Positions 33,530 to 44,830 are shown, counted from the first letter of the stretch. The stretch: 64,000 nt of DNA from Margaritifera margaritifera (GCA_029931535.1 JAQPZY010001501.1:1372501-1436500); one strand, 5' to 3'. The notes: generated by a model from the letters alone, not told the origin. Made by a program: numbers and translations.

Positions 33530-35050
33530 GTATGATTTTTCATTCTTTCTTGCATTCCTTTACATCCATTCATGCCATACCTTTTTAGCATACTTTTTTC
33601 CATCCATCTATCCATGCATAAACTAAAAAGAAGAGATAAAACAACTCAAAAAGAAACTTCTGCATCTAAGTGAAGCCCTGTTGATTTTCAGGTTGATCAG
33701 TTGTTTGGGCATTTTTACAAAGTGAAACTTTCTTGAAAACTATAAATTATACGTACTTTTATTTATTGAAACTTTATCACTCTGAATCACACAAATTTAA
33801 CAGTAGGTGTAATATTTAATCGATGTCTCACTTCTAAAGAACTACATAGTACTAAATCATCGGGAAGCTTCCTGGGAAGAAATGATGGAAACCAGATAAC
33901 TTAAACGTACAGTAATCGCTCAATGGCTGCTGCTGTAATACTTCCAATGTGTTTATCCAATCACTGGCGGAAATGCCTGAGCGAATTCTGATTGTCATGC
34001 AGTGTCCAGGTAAGTGCCTATCCATGCATGCGCAGTGTTAAGAGAGATGTCGATGTAAACATTTGATACGGCTTGTTTTTATTTATTTACCAAATCGTGA
34101 TGACAATTAAGCAACATTTTCTGCACAAATAATACATGTTTGGCACAATTATCGCTACAAAATAGTAACATTTCCAGACCATTCATATTTGCCTGTCTCA
34201 GCTGCATAATTGACCGATAACTGAGACATCATTAATATTGAATGTTTATATTTTTTATATTTGTTAAGCCCAACAACCAAACAGTACCAAGGTTGGGGAC
34301 CTTGGATTATGGAGTCAATACAATCAATAACATTAATTTATCATGGTAACAAAATATTTAAAAAGTTGGAATGAGTTGGATTAAGATTTCTACGGGGTTG
34401 TGTTTTCGCAATGAACCTCACGCACAGCGGTGTTCTTGTGTGTGGAGATTTATTCAGTCAGTTCCTTTCCCGCTCTTAAGAAGCATTCTGTATGGGTAAC
34501 AAAGAAGTTTATCGAAGATTAAAAGTTTTTTCAATCAGTTGGGTTGGCTTTGGATTGTACACTTGTGTTAACTACGCGTAAACATAACACAGATTGGATA
34601 CACGGAAATAGAGAAAAGAAAACGGAACTTTGCGGCACCACGAAAATATGTGACTGCCTCTCGTGCTTGAAGTTTATGAACAAAGTTTCACAAAGTCCTA
34701 GCCTAAATTGATGCATCTGTAGTTATAGAGCTTTGAGTTTTTAGTTATTCTGTATTTATTCACTGTAATTGCTCTTGTAAGTACAGTTGTTTGTTGCAAA
34801 CCAAATAATTTAGTTGGGACCCTATTTTCGTTCACCATAGGTTAGAAGCAGTATTGGAGTCGCTGTTTGTATTTTAAATTCATTACATTTTTGTATACAT
34901 TTATTGCTAAGGAAACAAAAAATATTATAAATCTGCTGTGTGCATAATTACATTAGCATCTCAGCACAATGATTGTCTTGTTTATCTGTGTTCACGACGA
35001 ATATAGATATTGTGTCAAGATTGACTTGTGTTGTGTAACTCTCCATGAAT
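33530..35050. other. No supported gene
   Basis: Anonymous AT-rich sequence. A CCAAGG-TTGGGGA-CCTTGG hairpin at 34,287-34,305 is the only structure noticed. The minus-strand 61-codon frame at 34,531-34,716 is unrecognised. Confidence 0.35.
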
Positions 35051-35052
35051 TG

Positions 35053-35075
35053 GACACACACACACACACACACAC
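35053..35075. repeat. (AC)n microsatellite
   Basis: About 11 AC units. Confidence 0.93.
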
Positions 35076-35156
35076 TATTTTCTTATCCCGGCTTGATCAA
35101 TATCCATTACTGATCTACAGAATTGTCTTCATCGAAACCAAATATACGTGCCAAGT

Positions 35157-35328
35157 GAGGGACGGCGTAAAGAAGTAGGCGAGGGGTCTGTGGGACGGAA
35201 GCCCTGGTGGAAGCCCAAGGGGGGAAAGCCCCCAGATACTCCTGCAGTTTAATCGTTTCCAGGGCTTGATTTTAAATATCTAACTGTCAAGAAAACGTAC
35301 TCTAGGAAACGTTCCTGTTGTTTCGCGC
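35157..35328 (+). repeat. Dispersed GC-rich repeat, copy 1
   Basis: Matches 60,044-60,210 in the same orientation. Shared blocks are CGGCGTAAA-AAGTAGGC, GGAAGCCCTGG/GGAACCCCGG, a GGGGG-AAAGCCCCC stem-like core, CTCCTGCA-TTTAA-CGTTT, ATCTAACTGT and a GTTGTTTCG end. Its base composition differs from the flanks. The class is unknown; it is likely a non-autonomous mobile element. Confidence 0.75.
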
Positions 35329-35329
35329 T

Positions 35330-35415
35330 ATTTTTCTTTTTTTTTTTTTTCTTTTGTTGGTGGGGGGAGGGGACGGAGCTAGCTCAGTCCTCCCCTACTC
35401 TCCCCCCCCCCCTGC
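35330..35415. repeat. Homopolymer-rich patch
   Basis: A run of about 17 T with one C, then G-rich and C-rich runs (GGGGGGAGGGG, CCCCCCCCCC). It follows the dispersed repeat directly and may be its degenerate end. Confidence 0.85.
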
Positions 35416-36186
35416 AAATTTTCCACTATTGTCTTTGTATGGGAGAGGAGCTGAGGAGCTGCAACATCATATTACTATGACTGATTAAAAACTGAACTAG
35501 GCCACATACGAGTGAAGCATAACCAACCAGTTTACTTATATGCTTGGACTGGCACGTGAGATTTTACCAGAAAAGTGAGAGTAGGTTATATAGAAATGAG
35601 TAATAGAACTCCTGATCAGTTTATAAGTACATACAGCCAGATTACAGACTTTGTAATTAAGGAAGGTGGAAGAGTCAGATTCATTGGGCATCCATTCCCA
35701 GAGAGTTTCAAGGAAGCTTGAACATAAGACCTCGATTACAGAAATAAGCAATAAAATTGTAGCACTCAGCAACAAGTTAGGTCGAAATAATTTAATGTTT
35801 AACGCAGACCTACTAAAAACAAGACCCAATAAAAGGTTTTTCGATTGGACTAACTTACAGATGGCATATACTCAAAGAAGTTGTTGAGTCAAAAGTGGTT
35901 GCGAAATTATAAATCGACTTTTTGAAAGAGTACTACAGGTCTGTGGATAGCTTAAGTTGTTTGCAAATTGACCCCTAGGAGTTGCTTGAATTTGCCTTCA
36001 ATGAAAGTTTTGAATAATCACACTGGACAGCAGAATGGACAGAACAGGAAATACAATTAGGGATCAGTTTGTTTTTTTACATAACAAGAAATTATACACA
36101 ATTCTGGCACACCTTGCAACGTGGTTAAAGAATAAGAAGGTGAAATGAGATGAGTGTTAACAGCACCAAACTTATGGTGCTAGATT

Positions 36187-36340
36187 CAAGTACTTACAGG
36201 GAGCCGTGTTAGAGTGTCGGACTCTTGATTCGATACCCGCCCAGGTCAGCTGCCTCGGTGTGTCTCTGGGAAAGGTATTTACCTTCCATTTCCTCAACAT
36301 GGTATAGCCAATAATGTGTTAAAAGTACCATTAAAAAACC
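36187..36340 (+). mobile_element. tRNA-derived SINE relic
   Basis: The tRNA-like head has a box A-like region at GAGCCGTGTTAGAGTG (36,201) and box B GATTCGATACC at 36,227-36,237. The body has TCTCTGGGAAAGGTATTTACC, resembling the body of the SINE at 9,583. No clear tail. It lies upstream of the Gypsy gag remnant. Confidence 0.6.
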
Positions 36341-36544
36341 AATAACAACCAAGTACTTAAAACAGTTTTCATCACCACAGGATCCTTTTGGCTTGCATGA
36401 ATACACGAATGAACCATTCAGGTAGGACACCTCACTCACATACTCACAAGACACTGCATATCCACGAAACCTGTGGGGGCCTAATGAGTATATACCATTT
36501 TCTCGACACAGTGCACCTCAGATTAAGATGATGGTACTGAACAT

Positions 36545-37255
36545 ATTGATGTCTTTTTTAAAACATATTTGAAAGAATCGCAGAAAAGTGAGCATATAGA
36601 TAATATAGATGTCTGATTGGCAATGCCATGAAATATCTATACAGTCTCCCGTGTGAAGTGACAAGTAGTTATCATTTACTAAGAAGCCATCTAAATCAAA
36701 GATTTGGGTACAGACAACAAGCCTGATCTATCGGGAGAAAATTTTCTGAACTCAGGCAGCATCACACAGAGTCAAATGAAACCTTTGCAGACAAAATCAG
36801 AAGGCTAGCTCGAACTTACCCAGGAGTTCCCCCCAAAACGGTGGATGACATGGCAGTTAAGACATTTTTAGAGGGTTTAAAAACAGCATATTGGCTTATG
36901 AAGCCATGAATCAAACTCTAAGGCCTCTTAATGAGCTCATGAAACGGTGACATTTCTAGAGCACAACTATAAGGCAACGCAAGCAAGAGATGGGAGGGAC
37001 GGCACAAGACGTGGATGCTGGGCTGATGCTTAAGAAGCCAGTGATGATTTCATGGATTTAAGACGTGTTTGCCCACTGTCTACATACATCACATTAAATC
37101 AGCTTCATCAAAGGTTAACTAAATTGGAGTAAATTATGGAAACATCGCTAGCATCACATAACACTGGAAAAAGGGCTAATAAAGATCTAAATCTAGCTTG
37201 TTTTAACTGTGGATCAGTTTGTCAGAGATTGCCCACGTCAAAAGAGGAAACTGCA
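36545..37255 (+). pseudogene. Ty3/Gypsy gag relic
   Basis: Capsid-like region: AMKYLYSLPCEVTSSYHLL near 36,625-36,681 and SNETFADKIRRLARTYPGV near 36,770-36,828, followed by TVDDMAVKTFLEGLKTAYW near 36,840-36,896. This is the usual layout of a retrotransposon gag. A nucleocapsid zinc knuckle remnant reads CFNCGSV at about 37,199, followed after a shift by RDCPRQKRK; the His of the CCHC box is not readable. Stops at several points. It is followed by pol on the same strand. Confidence 0.75.
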
Positions 37256-37429
37256 GCATGAAAATCGATTTTGGAAGATAGAGTTGGCATCAGTAGTAAT
37301 GATAATGGGAGTACAAGACCAGTTATTAACAGTGCTGTACGAAGGATAGCAACCCCTATTCGACAACCAGAGAGAACGACTCCATTTTGATTCCAAAATG
37401 GAGAAGATCCATACTTGCAAAAGATGCTT

Positions 37430-38075
37430 TAAACTGGAGCGGTGGTGTCCTCTAACTCACAGTGGGCATCACCTGTAGTTCTAGGAAGTGGAATAAAGTT
37501 ATATCAAAAGATATTTACCCCTTGCCCAAGGATGATGAATGTCTAGACACCTTGAGTGGGTCAACTTTGTTTTCTACTCTTGACCTAATGAGTGGATATT
37601 ACGAAATAGAGTTGGGGAGCGGGAGGACATAGCAAAGACAATATTCGTCAAGAAAAGAATACTCTTTGATTATACAAGAATGCCTTTGGGGCTAAGCTAT
37701 TTACCTTCAACATTACAGCGAGCCATGGAGTTTGTGTCAAGAGGCCTCCAATGGGTAATTGTTCTGGTCTATGATGTGATAATCGCTGTGCAGTCATTTG
37801 AGGAACACCTTGCAAACTTATAGATGGTGTTGAAAAGATTTCTTGAAAATGGATTGAAGGTAAAGGCCACTAAATGTAAGTTGTTCCAGATAAGAGTACC
37901 TTTCCTTGGCCATAATGTCAGCGCAAATGGTGTGGAGGCAAACCCAGAGTTGACAGAGGTTGTTAGGACTTGGCCAGCACCTAAAAACAAGAAAGAACTG
38001 CACCCTTTCCTGGGTTTGACAAATTACTACCGTCGTTGTGTTCCAGGATATGGAGACCACAGCACCCTTATATGA
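37430..38075 (+). pseudogene. Ty3/Gypsy pol relic: reverse transcriptase
   Basis: RT core: KDIYPLPKDDECLDTLSG near 37,510, then motif A LFSTLDLMSGYYEIE at about 37,570-37,615 with the catalytic Asp. After a frameshift comes RAMEFVSRGLQWV near 37,722. The YxDD box should follow but reads LVYDVI, with a codon lost. An 83-codon open stretch (37,824-38,072) then covers the thumb and connection with FLGLTNYYRRCVPGYGDHS. Nothing between the zinc knuckle and RT is recognisable as protease. The missing Asp pair makes the polymerase inactive even apart from the frameshifts. Confidence 0.85.
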
Positions 38076-38179
38076 AATAGTGAATAAAGGGTACGTTATC
38101 AGGTAGGCTGGACGGGAATCTGCAAGTTTCGTGGAATTAAAGAACAGACCTACAAGTGCTCTGGTCATGTTTTTTCCTA

Positions 38180-38600
38180 CACATTAGGTCATATTTGTGC
38201 TGGACACAGACCCCTCCAACTTCAGCATTGGATCTGTGCTCTCGCAGGAGTACGAGGAAGAGGAGAGGATTATTGTCTTCGTCATTAAGTGACTGGGACC
38301 ATCACAAGAAAGATAGTGTGTCACCAGAAGATAGCTGCTGGCAGTGGTAGTGTTCACAAACCAATTAAGACATGATGTATTGGGTCGTCCATTCATTTTA
38401 AGTACTGACTCTGGTAGCCTTTTTTGGTTATTTCGATTCAAGTCACCTCAAGGCCAGCTCGCAAGATGGCTTGATGAACTTAGCCAGAATACATTTACTG
38501 TGCAGCACCGTTCGGGTAGAAACTATGGTAATGCAGATTCACTGACACTGATGAAATTCGAAAAAGTGAATTATGAATGCTTAGAAGCTGGTGTTTAACA
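38180..38600 (+). pseudogene. Ty3/Gypsy pol relic: RNase H
   Basis: FVLDTDPSNF-like start near 38,195 (read as VFVLDTDPSNFSIG across the line), then SIGSVLSQEYEEEERII. After stops comes an 84-codon open stretch (38,344-38,598) with RPFILSTDSGSLFWLFRFK, GQLARWLDELSQN and HRSGRNYGNADSL. This is the Asp-containing strand and helix order of Gypsy RNase H followed by the usual NADALS-like end. It continues pol in the expected order. Confidence 0.8.
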
Positions 38601-39320
38601 TCAAATTATTGCCATGTTTGGCTTGCAAGTTATGCGCCAACCTGCATGTAAAAGAAGAGAAAGTTTGGAGATGTGCCATGCAGCACTTTAAACTGGTCAC
38701 CGAGATATAGGGTGAAGAGGAACTTGTACTGGTATTGCTTAGTTCAGGATGTCGAGCACTTTGTAGAAGCTCTGACCTCGCTGCAAGGAACAAGAAGGAA
38801 ACAAAAAAGTAAATTGCAGTCCTTCAGATGTACCTGTATGGGGCTCACATGAACTGAATTCACTTAAATGTGTTTGGGCCGTTACCAGAGAGCAAAACTG
38901 TTTGCAAATATTTGCTGGTTATCATCGACCAGTTTAACCAAATGGGTGGAAGCTTTCTCCTTGCCACATTAGATTACACAGTTGGTGGCGGACAAATTTG
39001 TTCATGAGTTTGTGGCCCGTTTTGGTGCACCACTGGAACTTCACACTGGTGGAGAGATTTAATCGGACAATTTTGCAAACGAAACGCTCTAACCTGCAAG
39101 AGGGATGAGAAAATATTCTAGATTCTGGCAGCATACAGAAGAACCCACACAAAGTATGGTCGGGGGATGTTATAGTCTGATGATCTCGTATTTGGACACA
39201 CGTGACCACAAGAGAAGACAGATGCATTGTCTTGGTCTGAAGAGCTTGCCTGAGACATGGAAAAAAAACATGAAGTTGCTAGAGTAGCTCTCCGAGACGA
39301 CAAACATATATACAAAAGAT
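38601..39320 (+). pseudogene. Ty3/Gypsy pol relic: integrase
   Basis: Weakly preserved. The Cys pair of the zinc-binding region may be CLACKLCANL near 38,608. A core segment has FGPLPESK near 38,872 and TKWVEAFSL near 38,935. VHEFVARFGAPLELHTGGEI near 39,002-39,062 shows the second-Asp strand with the usual DQG replaced by GG. A further piece near 39,130-39,310 ends KHEVARVALRDDKHIYKR. Frameshifts between each piece. No 3' LTR was identified with confidence downstream. Confidence 0.65.
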
Positions 39321-39329
39321 AATTTACGA

Positions 39330-40380
39330 CATAAATGTAAGCCTGAAAGAATACAGAGTAGGATATATCCTGAAATTCCTGGACAGAAATGCTTTGCCAA
39401 ACAGTTCAGAATGACATAGCTCACAGTAAAGACTTTCACATTGATTACCAAATGTAACTAGATTCTTGTGTTATAGAACCAGCATGTGTATGACATGGTT
39501 TGTGCTGTCTGTTATGCTTTAGACCAATTCTCCAATTTATTGCAAGAAATTATTAGTCTGTATTAGAACAACAAGGCAGACTCAGTGCGTCCGTTCTGTA
39601 CCTATGTACCAGTAGTGCGCTACCCTGCCTTCATTACAATGTTACAAACGTTAAGAACGCAGTGAAGACGGCAGGGTAACAGACTAAACATCTATAAGGA
39701 ATTCCATAAACATCGCAAATGGGCCGCCATGGGATGAGAAAGAGAGAGAACACGATATGGATGGTATAAGAAAATATTGTTCCAAGCAGCTATCTCTCTG
39801 GATATATCCTAATACTTTACGGCAGAAAGATAGATTTTCGAATACTTGTTGTGAACTAATCTTTGAACAGAAAGTTGTGTGAATATAAAAAATATAACAA
39901 AATATGAACATTTACAACGATTTTCACGGGCTTAGTTTGGATATTTCCAAGGTCGATTACTGAATCTCCAGAAAGAAAGTGCTCCACAGCATCTCAAAAA
40001 TGTTTTTTTCTATCGATTTGCAGATTTTAAAATTTAAGAATACACGGAGAAGGGGGTGCTGTTATTATTATTTTTTTAAAAGATTTGATAGCTTTTCTTA
40101 TGCAGCCTCATACAAGGAGTTGTCTCCCTTTCGCACATAAAACACATGACTTATTTCTTGAAGCATTAACCCATAAAATATACAGTGAGTTACTGTGATA
40201 TTTATGAAACCCCTTGGCTGTAACATTACAATTTCTCACTTGTTTGGTTACTTAGCGAAACGAAGATGCCAAAAATAGAAAAACAAATTTAAGAAAGAGA
40301 AGGAAGTATGTCAGACATTATTGAAATGAGATGAGCATCTTCTATCATCGTCCTCTGATAACATTGTTGAATTATGCCCC
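39330..40380. other. Region after Gypsy pol, possibly degraded LTR
   Basis: Starts with a few pol-like scraps. The segment 39,480-39,700, beginning TGTGTATGACATGG, is less AT-rich and contains GCAGACTCAGTGCGTCC. It could be part of a 3' LTR, but no matching 5' copy was seen upstream of gag. Otherwise no gene. Confidence 0.3.
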
Positions 40381-40459
40381 TGTGTCGAGCCTATGTTAGT
40401 TGAAGCGAGACATATTAGTAACTTTCCCGCCATTTGTTTTCATATGAAAACAATTAGCA

Positions 40460-40462
<3 letters not shown>

Positions 40463-40552
<90 letters not shown>
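40463..40552. repeat. (TA)n microsatellite
   Basis: About 45 uninterrupted TA units, 125 bp upstream of polymerase copy 4. Confidence 0.97.
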
Positions 40553-40554
<2 letters not shown>

Positions 40555-40676
40555 ACAAATTGCTATGTAAAAAATAAATGACGAAGACTTCAATACCTGA
40601 TTTACAGATTCCAAAGAAAGTCAGAAACAATCACAGGTTTCATTTACACGTCTGTTATTAAAAAAGAAAAAAAGAA

Positions 40677-41640
40677 TTGAGTCAGATGAATAAACAAACT
40701 TTAAACAAACTTATCACTAAAAAACGTAGAAATTCGTTCATGAACAAATTCAATGTGTACAGATTTTACGGCGGTAACAATCGAGATTTGTACCACTTTT
40801 TAAATGACACCGAACCATACTTAAGAAAGAGTATCATTCACAAAACAAGACAATTTGCTTGTGTAAAAGTTCAGCTAGACTTATCGATCAGACTTATGAA
40901 GAGACCCACCAGAGAGGGAGAGAAAATTGAGTACGGATAATTTTATCACATAACAAACCTTTTTCACATAAGGAACAGAGGTGAAATAGATAATGCCGCC
41001 AATGAACAGAAAATAAGCGAAAGCACAGAATGTATGCTCGACAGGATTGATTCTTTAACGTTGCCCATAGATAGGTATCAACTGATCAGAGAAACGCGTA
41101 TATGGATCTGCCTCAAAGGGTTACGTACAAGTTTGAATAAATGTAAAAATAGAGGCAATATGTGTTTTACTTTACTTTAGAAGAAATTTTAAATACCCTC
41201 CTCTCCAAAATCACCAGAGACCATCAAAATACAATTTGGATAGATCCAGTCACTGGTTTAATAAAGATCCGATTAAAATAAACGATATTTCAAAAATTGA
41301 ACTTTAAATGTGTATGAAATATTTCAAAGGGGAGACGGTGAAAGAAATTACATTAAACCTGCCGTGTAACCGAGACTGAGAAATTAATTGCCAAACAAAT
41401 ATGATGGGATGAAAAATATATGCAAATAATGCTTGAATTTTTTAATACACCAGAAAAGATATCAGAACACAAAAGACAATGCTACAGTGCAGACAACTCG
41501 ATAGATATAATTCCTGACGAGCGAGCAGTTGTAAAATTTAAAAATAATCATCATCAATTAAAAGTTCTATATGTTATTTTTTGTGATTTTGGAAACATAA
41601 TCGTTTCATGTATGTTACTGTGAGAACAGACTTAAGTGCT
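40677..41640 (+). pseudogene. Polinton-type family-B DNA polymerase N-terminus, copy 4
   Basis: Best-preserved N-terminal region. An 87-codon open frame from ATG 40,677 carries NKFNVYRFYGGNNRDLYHFL, then KVQLDLSIRLMKRPTREGEK; copy 1 has the same region near 715-875. The next piece (about 41,060-41,150) has DRYQLIRETRIWICLKG, matching the RLLRGSSYRDLPKW block of copy 1. After stops, a 67-codon frame (41,420-41,623) reads FNTPEKISEHKRQCYS, VKFKNNHHQLKVLYVIF and CDFGNI, the start of the exonuclease domain where the first catalytic Asp is expected. The polymerase ends here; all downstream motifs are deleted and the membrane-protein gene follows within about 150 bp. Confidence 0.82.
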
Positions 41641-41769
41641 GCACGGTAAATAGAGTTAATAATGTTTTGTTTCGCTCGACATTGTCACATTTCACAAGCG
41701 AAAAAGTTAACAAACGTTAGCGCAGACTAAACGTTATTTTAAAGCATTTCTTGCATTGCGTTATATGTT

Positions 41770-42180
41770 GAGGTCCCCACTGAAGGCAACATATTCAGGT
41801 ACTTCGTACATGCTTTGCCATTGTGCTTTGGTTGATTGTGCATTGCTAAATTCAACATCGTTTACAAATGTTTGTTGACTCTGTAAAGAAACACCTTCAC
41901 CTTTTAACTAAATGAATAAGATGTTTGGGTTAGTTTCGTTCCTTTCACGTAGCGCGATTGCATCTCCTTGTGATATTGTGGCTTCGACATTTGATACATT
42001 TTTGTTTGTTCTTTCTTTAAACGTTTGGAATTGGCTTTCTTAAAATTTATGTGAACGTTTACCAAGGTGGGTACCAAGTTTAAATCTATATGGATCTTTT
42101 TGCTTTTTCTGATGAAACCTTTTCGGGTTCTCTGCTTACCTAGTTTGCATCTTCCTTCTTGTCTTGTTCACCTTTATTGA
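41770..42180 (-). pseudogene. Polinton-block basic protein, copy B
   Basis: Homologue of the minus-strand gene at 21,036-21,403. Conserved segment KDPYRFKLGTHLGKRSHK near 42,045-42,100. Downstream pieces read KNVSNVEATISQGDAIALRE near 41,945-42,005 and QSQQTFVNDVEFSNAQSTKA near 41,830-41,890, which extend past the part preserved in copy A. Copy A's membrane helix is not evident here. Function unknown. Confidence 0.45.
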
Positions 42181-42311
42181 TTTGGCAAGAAAATTGGGGA
42201 AGTTAACTAAAAACGATTTCAAGATGCAAGAAAGGTTACGTAGCAAAATGACTTTCGACGTTAATTTGCGTAACGAAAACTAATTTAAATTTGTAGATAA
42301 ACAATATGCAT

Positions 42312-42780
42312 TTGAAAGCATGTTCAAAATATAGCGAAGTGAAAGACATAACTGGATTTTACAGAACTAGTCGTTTTTGTAAACCTTGTCGATAAAGAGT
42401 ACATGAAAAAGTACATAAGAAAATAAATAATACCGCAAAGAGTACATTAAAAATGGATGGAAGAAAACACAGATCACAATAAAGAATACGATGCAAATGG
42501 AGAGGAGAAAACAGTGAGCACTGTAAAGAGTAATATTGATAAAGGCACTTCAGTCACGTAAACGCTAGATTAATCAAAAATACAAGACGTAGAATTTTAA
42601 CAGCATCAAGAGACAAAATTAAATCGGGCACGATATTAAAGATACTCGATGTACGATAAACTGACTTCTATCGGACGTGATTAAACTACAATGTATGAAT
42701 ATGTCAGTGATGATAACCTTCATATTGAGTATGACATACAGTTTTAATTTGTCTGATCTCGAACAGCAAAGAAACTCTTT
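42312..42780 (+). pseudogene. Zinc-ribbon/HNH (endonuclease VII-like) protein, copy B
   Basis: Opens with KACSKYSEVKDITGFYRTSR, then FCKPC at about 42,375-42,391, followed by a stop and KEYMKKYIRK in a shifted frame. Copy A keeps the second Cys of the first pair and has lost the first; this copy keeps the first and has lost the second. The ancestral gene therefore had both. SGTILKILDV near 42,626 aligns with TLKILEFYH in copy A. The HNH region (about 42,705-42,775) is degraded: the Asp-His pair is gone, but LSDLEQQ is still readable. Dead copy. Confidence 0.5.
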
Positions 42781-43320
42781 CCACTGAACAAATATTATTT
42801 AACAAGTATTTTTCAGCATCGCTTATTTCATCATTAGTTTCAATTCGTCTTTTGAAATCGATGAGTTTGAAAGTTAGCAAATTTGCACTCAATGCAGACA
42901 GGAAAGCCTGGCTTAAATGTAAAAAAAAAAAAAAAAAAAAAAAAACGGGTGAAGTATTAAGTTCCGTTGATGTCGTGCAGTCAGCCGTTAGTTCATTTTG
43001 TACAATGATCAAATTGTCGATTGGAATAATTTTGCTTATTATTAATATTACAGTGTAAATTGCGACATTTGACAATTGTTTGGAAATTTTAAAATATCTC
43101 GCGTTTACAAAGGTTTCGTACGCCTTCTTGATTTGTTTATCTTCATTTTTTTCCAAGTATTTATTAGTTATGTTTTTACCGTCTATCTCTTTGTTTGTTT
43201 CATTTGTAATAGATATACTCAATTCAAGTTTGTACTCTTCAATTTCCGTAGAAATGGTGTCATTGTTACTATTGTCTGCAACAAATTCCAATTCTTGTTC
43301 TCTAGCTGGGACATATTCAT
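42704..43320 (-). pseudogene. Acidic Polinton-block protein, copy B (divergent partner)
   Basis: Long minus-strand open frame (195 codons from 43,291; a better family start is ATG at 43,320 in another frame). ELEFVADNSNNDTIS corresponds to ELGFVGDQNNNE in copy A, EYKLELSISITNETNKEI to EYKQELNISIANVTYKEI, and SKIIPIDNLIIVQNEL to SKFIPIDNLNELQTVL. A run of 25 A on the plus strand (42,921-42,945) encodes poly-Phe and marks the end of homology. Codons beyond it (42,704-42,920) overlap the zinc-ribbon gene antisense and are probably not part of this protein. Predicted mostly helical and acidic; function unknown. Confidence 0.6.
42921..42945. repeat. Poly(A) run, 25 A
   Basis: Sits at the convergent junction of the zinc-ribbon (+) and acidic (-) genes. 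Could be the tail of an inserted retrosequence, but no element was seen beside it. Confidence 0.95.
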
Positions 43321-43348
43321 TTCCTTGCTAGTTAAATAGCAAAATAAA
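43321..43348. promoter_or_regulatory. Divergent gap, possible bidirectional promoter, copy B
   Basis: Twenty-eight bp between the minus ATG at 43,320 and the plus ATG at 43,349; AT-rich with TAGCAAAATAAA. Equivalent to the 32-bp gap at 22,787-22,818. Confidence 0.35.
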
Positions 43349-44330
43349 ATGACTGAGTGCGATGAAGCCTTGAAGATGTTGAAGATGTTGACTGACAGTT
43401 ATTAGAAAACTTGAAGATGTTGAACATGTTGACCGGCAGTATTAGCAGCAGAGACTAAAATAGAAAATTACTACGGATATCTTCAAGATGGAGAACTATT
43501 ATTCATTATACAATATGAAATAGAATTAAGAGGTTATGCAAATGCTGTAAAAGTTGTCAATTAGATTATAGAAGCTATTGGAAATTGATGTTGAAACGTA
43601 TGAAAAACATTTTGAAGACCTAAAATTGGACATCAATAAAGAATGAGACCAAATAAAAAATAATAAAAAGAAAATATTGAATGAAGATTTTGAAAGTGTT
43701 GAAAGTGAAAATAATAAAAAAGGACAAGTAGCTGGACATTTAACACAGTGGGAGAGCAATTTGAAAGAAAATATTAGAAAATTCAGTTCAAAAGTGAGGG
43801 AATAACTACCATTCGGTGAAAGACTAAAACTGTTATTTCAGGAAAAGAATGTATTAGAATGTAACAGTTGCTGCTATAGTTACAGCCATAACAACAACAA
43901 TATCAACAGTTGTTATGTCTATTGTAAAATTGGTAGAAGGTCCTGTAACTGGTTGTGTTCAGACTCAACAGACTCGTTCTCTACCTACTCCAGGCAATTC
44001 ATTTTGTTGACAACATGACATTGGCTTAAACAATTTAGCTGATTTGTTTGGCTTAGCCCAAACAGCAGCAGCATTACCTGGCAATATTGGTAGTGTGATA
44101 GATTGATTGCTTAAGAGTGCTGGTCAAATTGTTTCTTTAATTTCTGAACGTTTCATTGTACTTGTTTTGGCATTAGTGACTTTGTTATTTGCATTTGTCA
44201 TAAATTTCTTATTGACGGCCATTGAAAAAATATGATATTTTTTCACTGCAGTGAAATATAACAATTATTTCACTCGAAAATCCAGTAATTTACTGCCTAG
44301 CATAAAATAAACATTCTTATCTGTACAGAG
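43349..44330 (+). pseudogene. Hydrophobic Polinton-block protein, copy B
   Basis: Starts MTECDEALKMLKML at 43,349; a short GTTGAAGATG-type duplication follows at 43,372-43,430. Downstream readable parts are ENYYGYLQDGELLFIIQYEI near 43,466 and AGHLTQWESNLKENIRKFSS near 43,733-43,792. A hydrophobic helix follows (VTAAIVTAITTTISTVVMSI, about 43,866-43,925), then a variable linker without the glycine run of copy A. Next come GLAQTAAALPGNIGSVID near 44,052-44,105 and a last helix LVLALVTLLFAFVINFLL near 44,160-44,213. Stops break the frame. The ALPGNIGSVID segment preceding a C-terminal membrane helix looks like a feature of Polinton virion-associated hydrophobic proteins; that identification is tentative. 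Confidence 0.55.
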
Positions 44331-44675
44331 GAAATGTTCAAAATCAGGCAATCTGGTTGTTTACATACTGGAAGAAATTTCAAACTTATTGTAAGACGCG
44401 TGTTGTAAAGGTTAAGATGGATGCTTCAAATCCAGCAATAAGCACATTTGTTTGTTTTTGTGTTTTTTTTCATTTTCTTTGTATCTGCTGTTTTACCTTG
44501 AATTGGGAAGGAGCATTATGTAACTACTGATATTTTATGTGCAAATATACACAAAACAGAGCAGAGAATAAACGGTAAACTGCTGACATTATCGCGCGGA
44601 ATGCAGTAAGAAATCAGCTACTTCAGTGTGTTATACAAATTGCTAGACAATACGCTTGAGTAAAAAATAAAAAGA

Positions 44676-44830
44676 ATATTTGCTTGCTCCGAGTGAATAA
44701 CGGATATATTTCATCGAGTGGGTGAAAAACTTAAGTATTTTCAGTCGTGGCTTCGCCACTCGTGAAAATACTGAGTTTTTCACCCACTCGATGAAATATA
44801 TCCGTTATTCACTCGGAGCAAGCAAATATC
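44676..44830. repeat. Near-perfect 155-bp hairpin (long inverted repeat)
   Basis: Two arms of about 75 bp (44,676-44,751 and 44,755-44,829) are complementary along almost their whole length, with a 3-bp loop TTC in GTGGC-TTC-GCCAC. Landmarks: TTGCTTGCTCCGAGTGAATA on the left and its complement TATTCACTCGGAGCAAGCAA on the right; CATCGAGTGGGTGAAAAAC and GTTTTTCACCCACTCGATG-like partners. I saw one base of length difference and about two mismatches near the centre. It lies between the hydrophobic-protein gene and the integrase. The plus-strand frame at 44,722-44,940 reads through it and is not coding. Confidence 0.95.

Noticed and set aside
34261..34880. Possible 5' LTR of the Gypsy element
   Set aside because: No matching sequence after pol, no clear primer-binding site, and boundaries could not be set.
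38184..39451. Several minus-strand frames of 65-97 codons
   Set aside because: All lie antisense to Gypsy RNase H and integrase relics.
43076..43339. Two plus-strand frames of 83-87 codons
   Set aside because: Antisense to the conserved acidic minus-strand gene.
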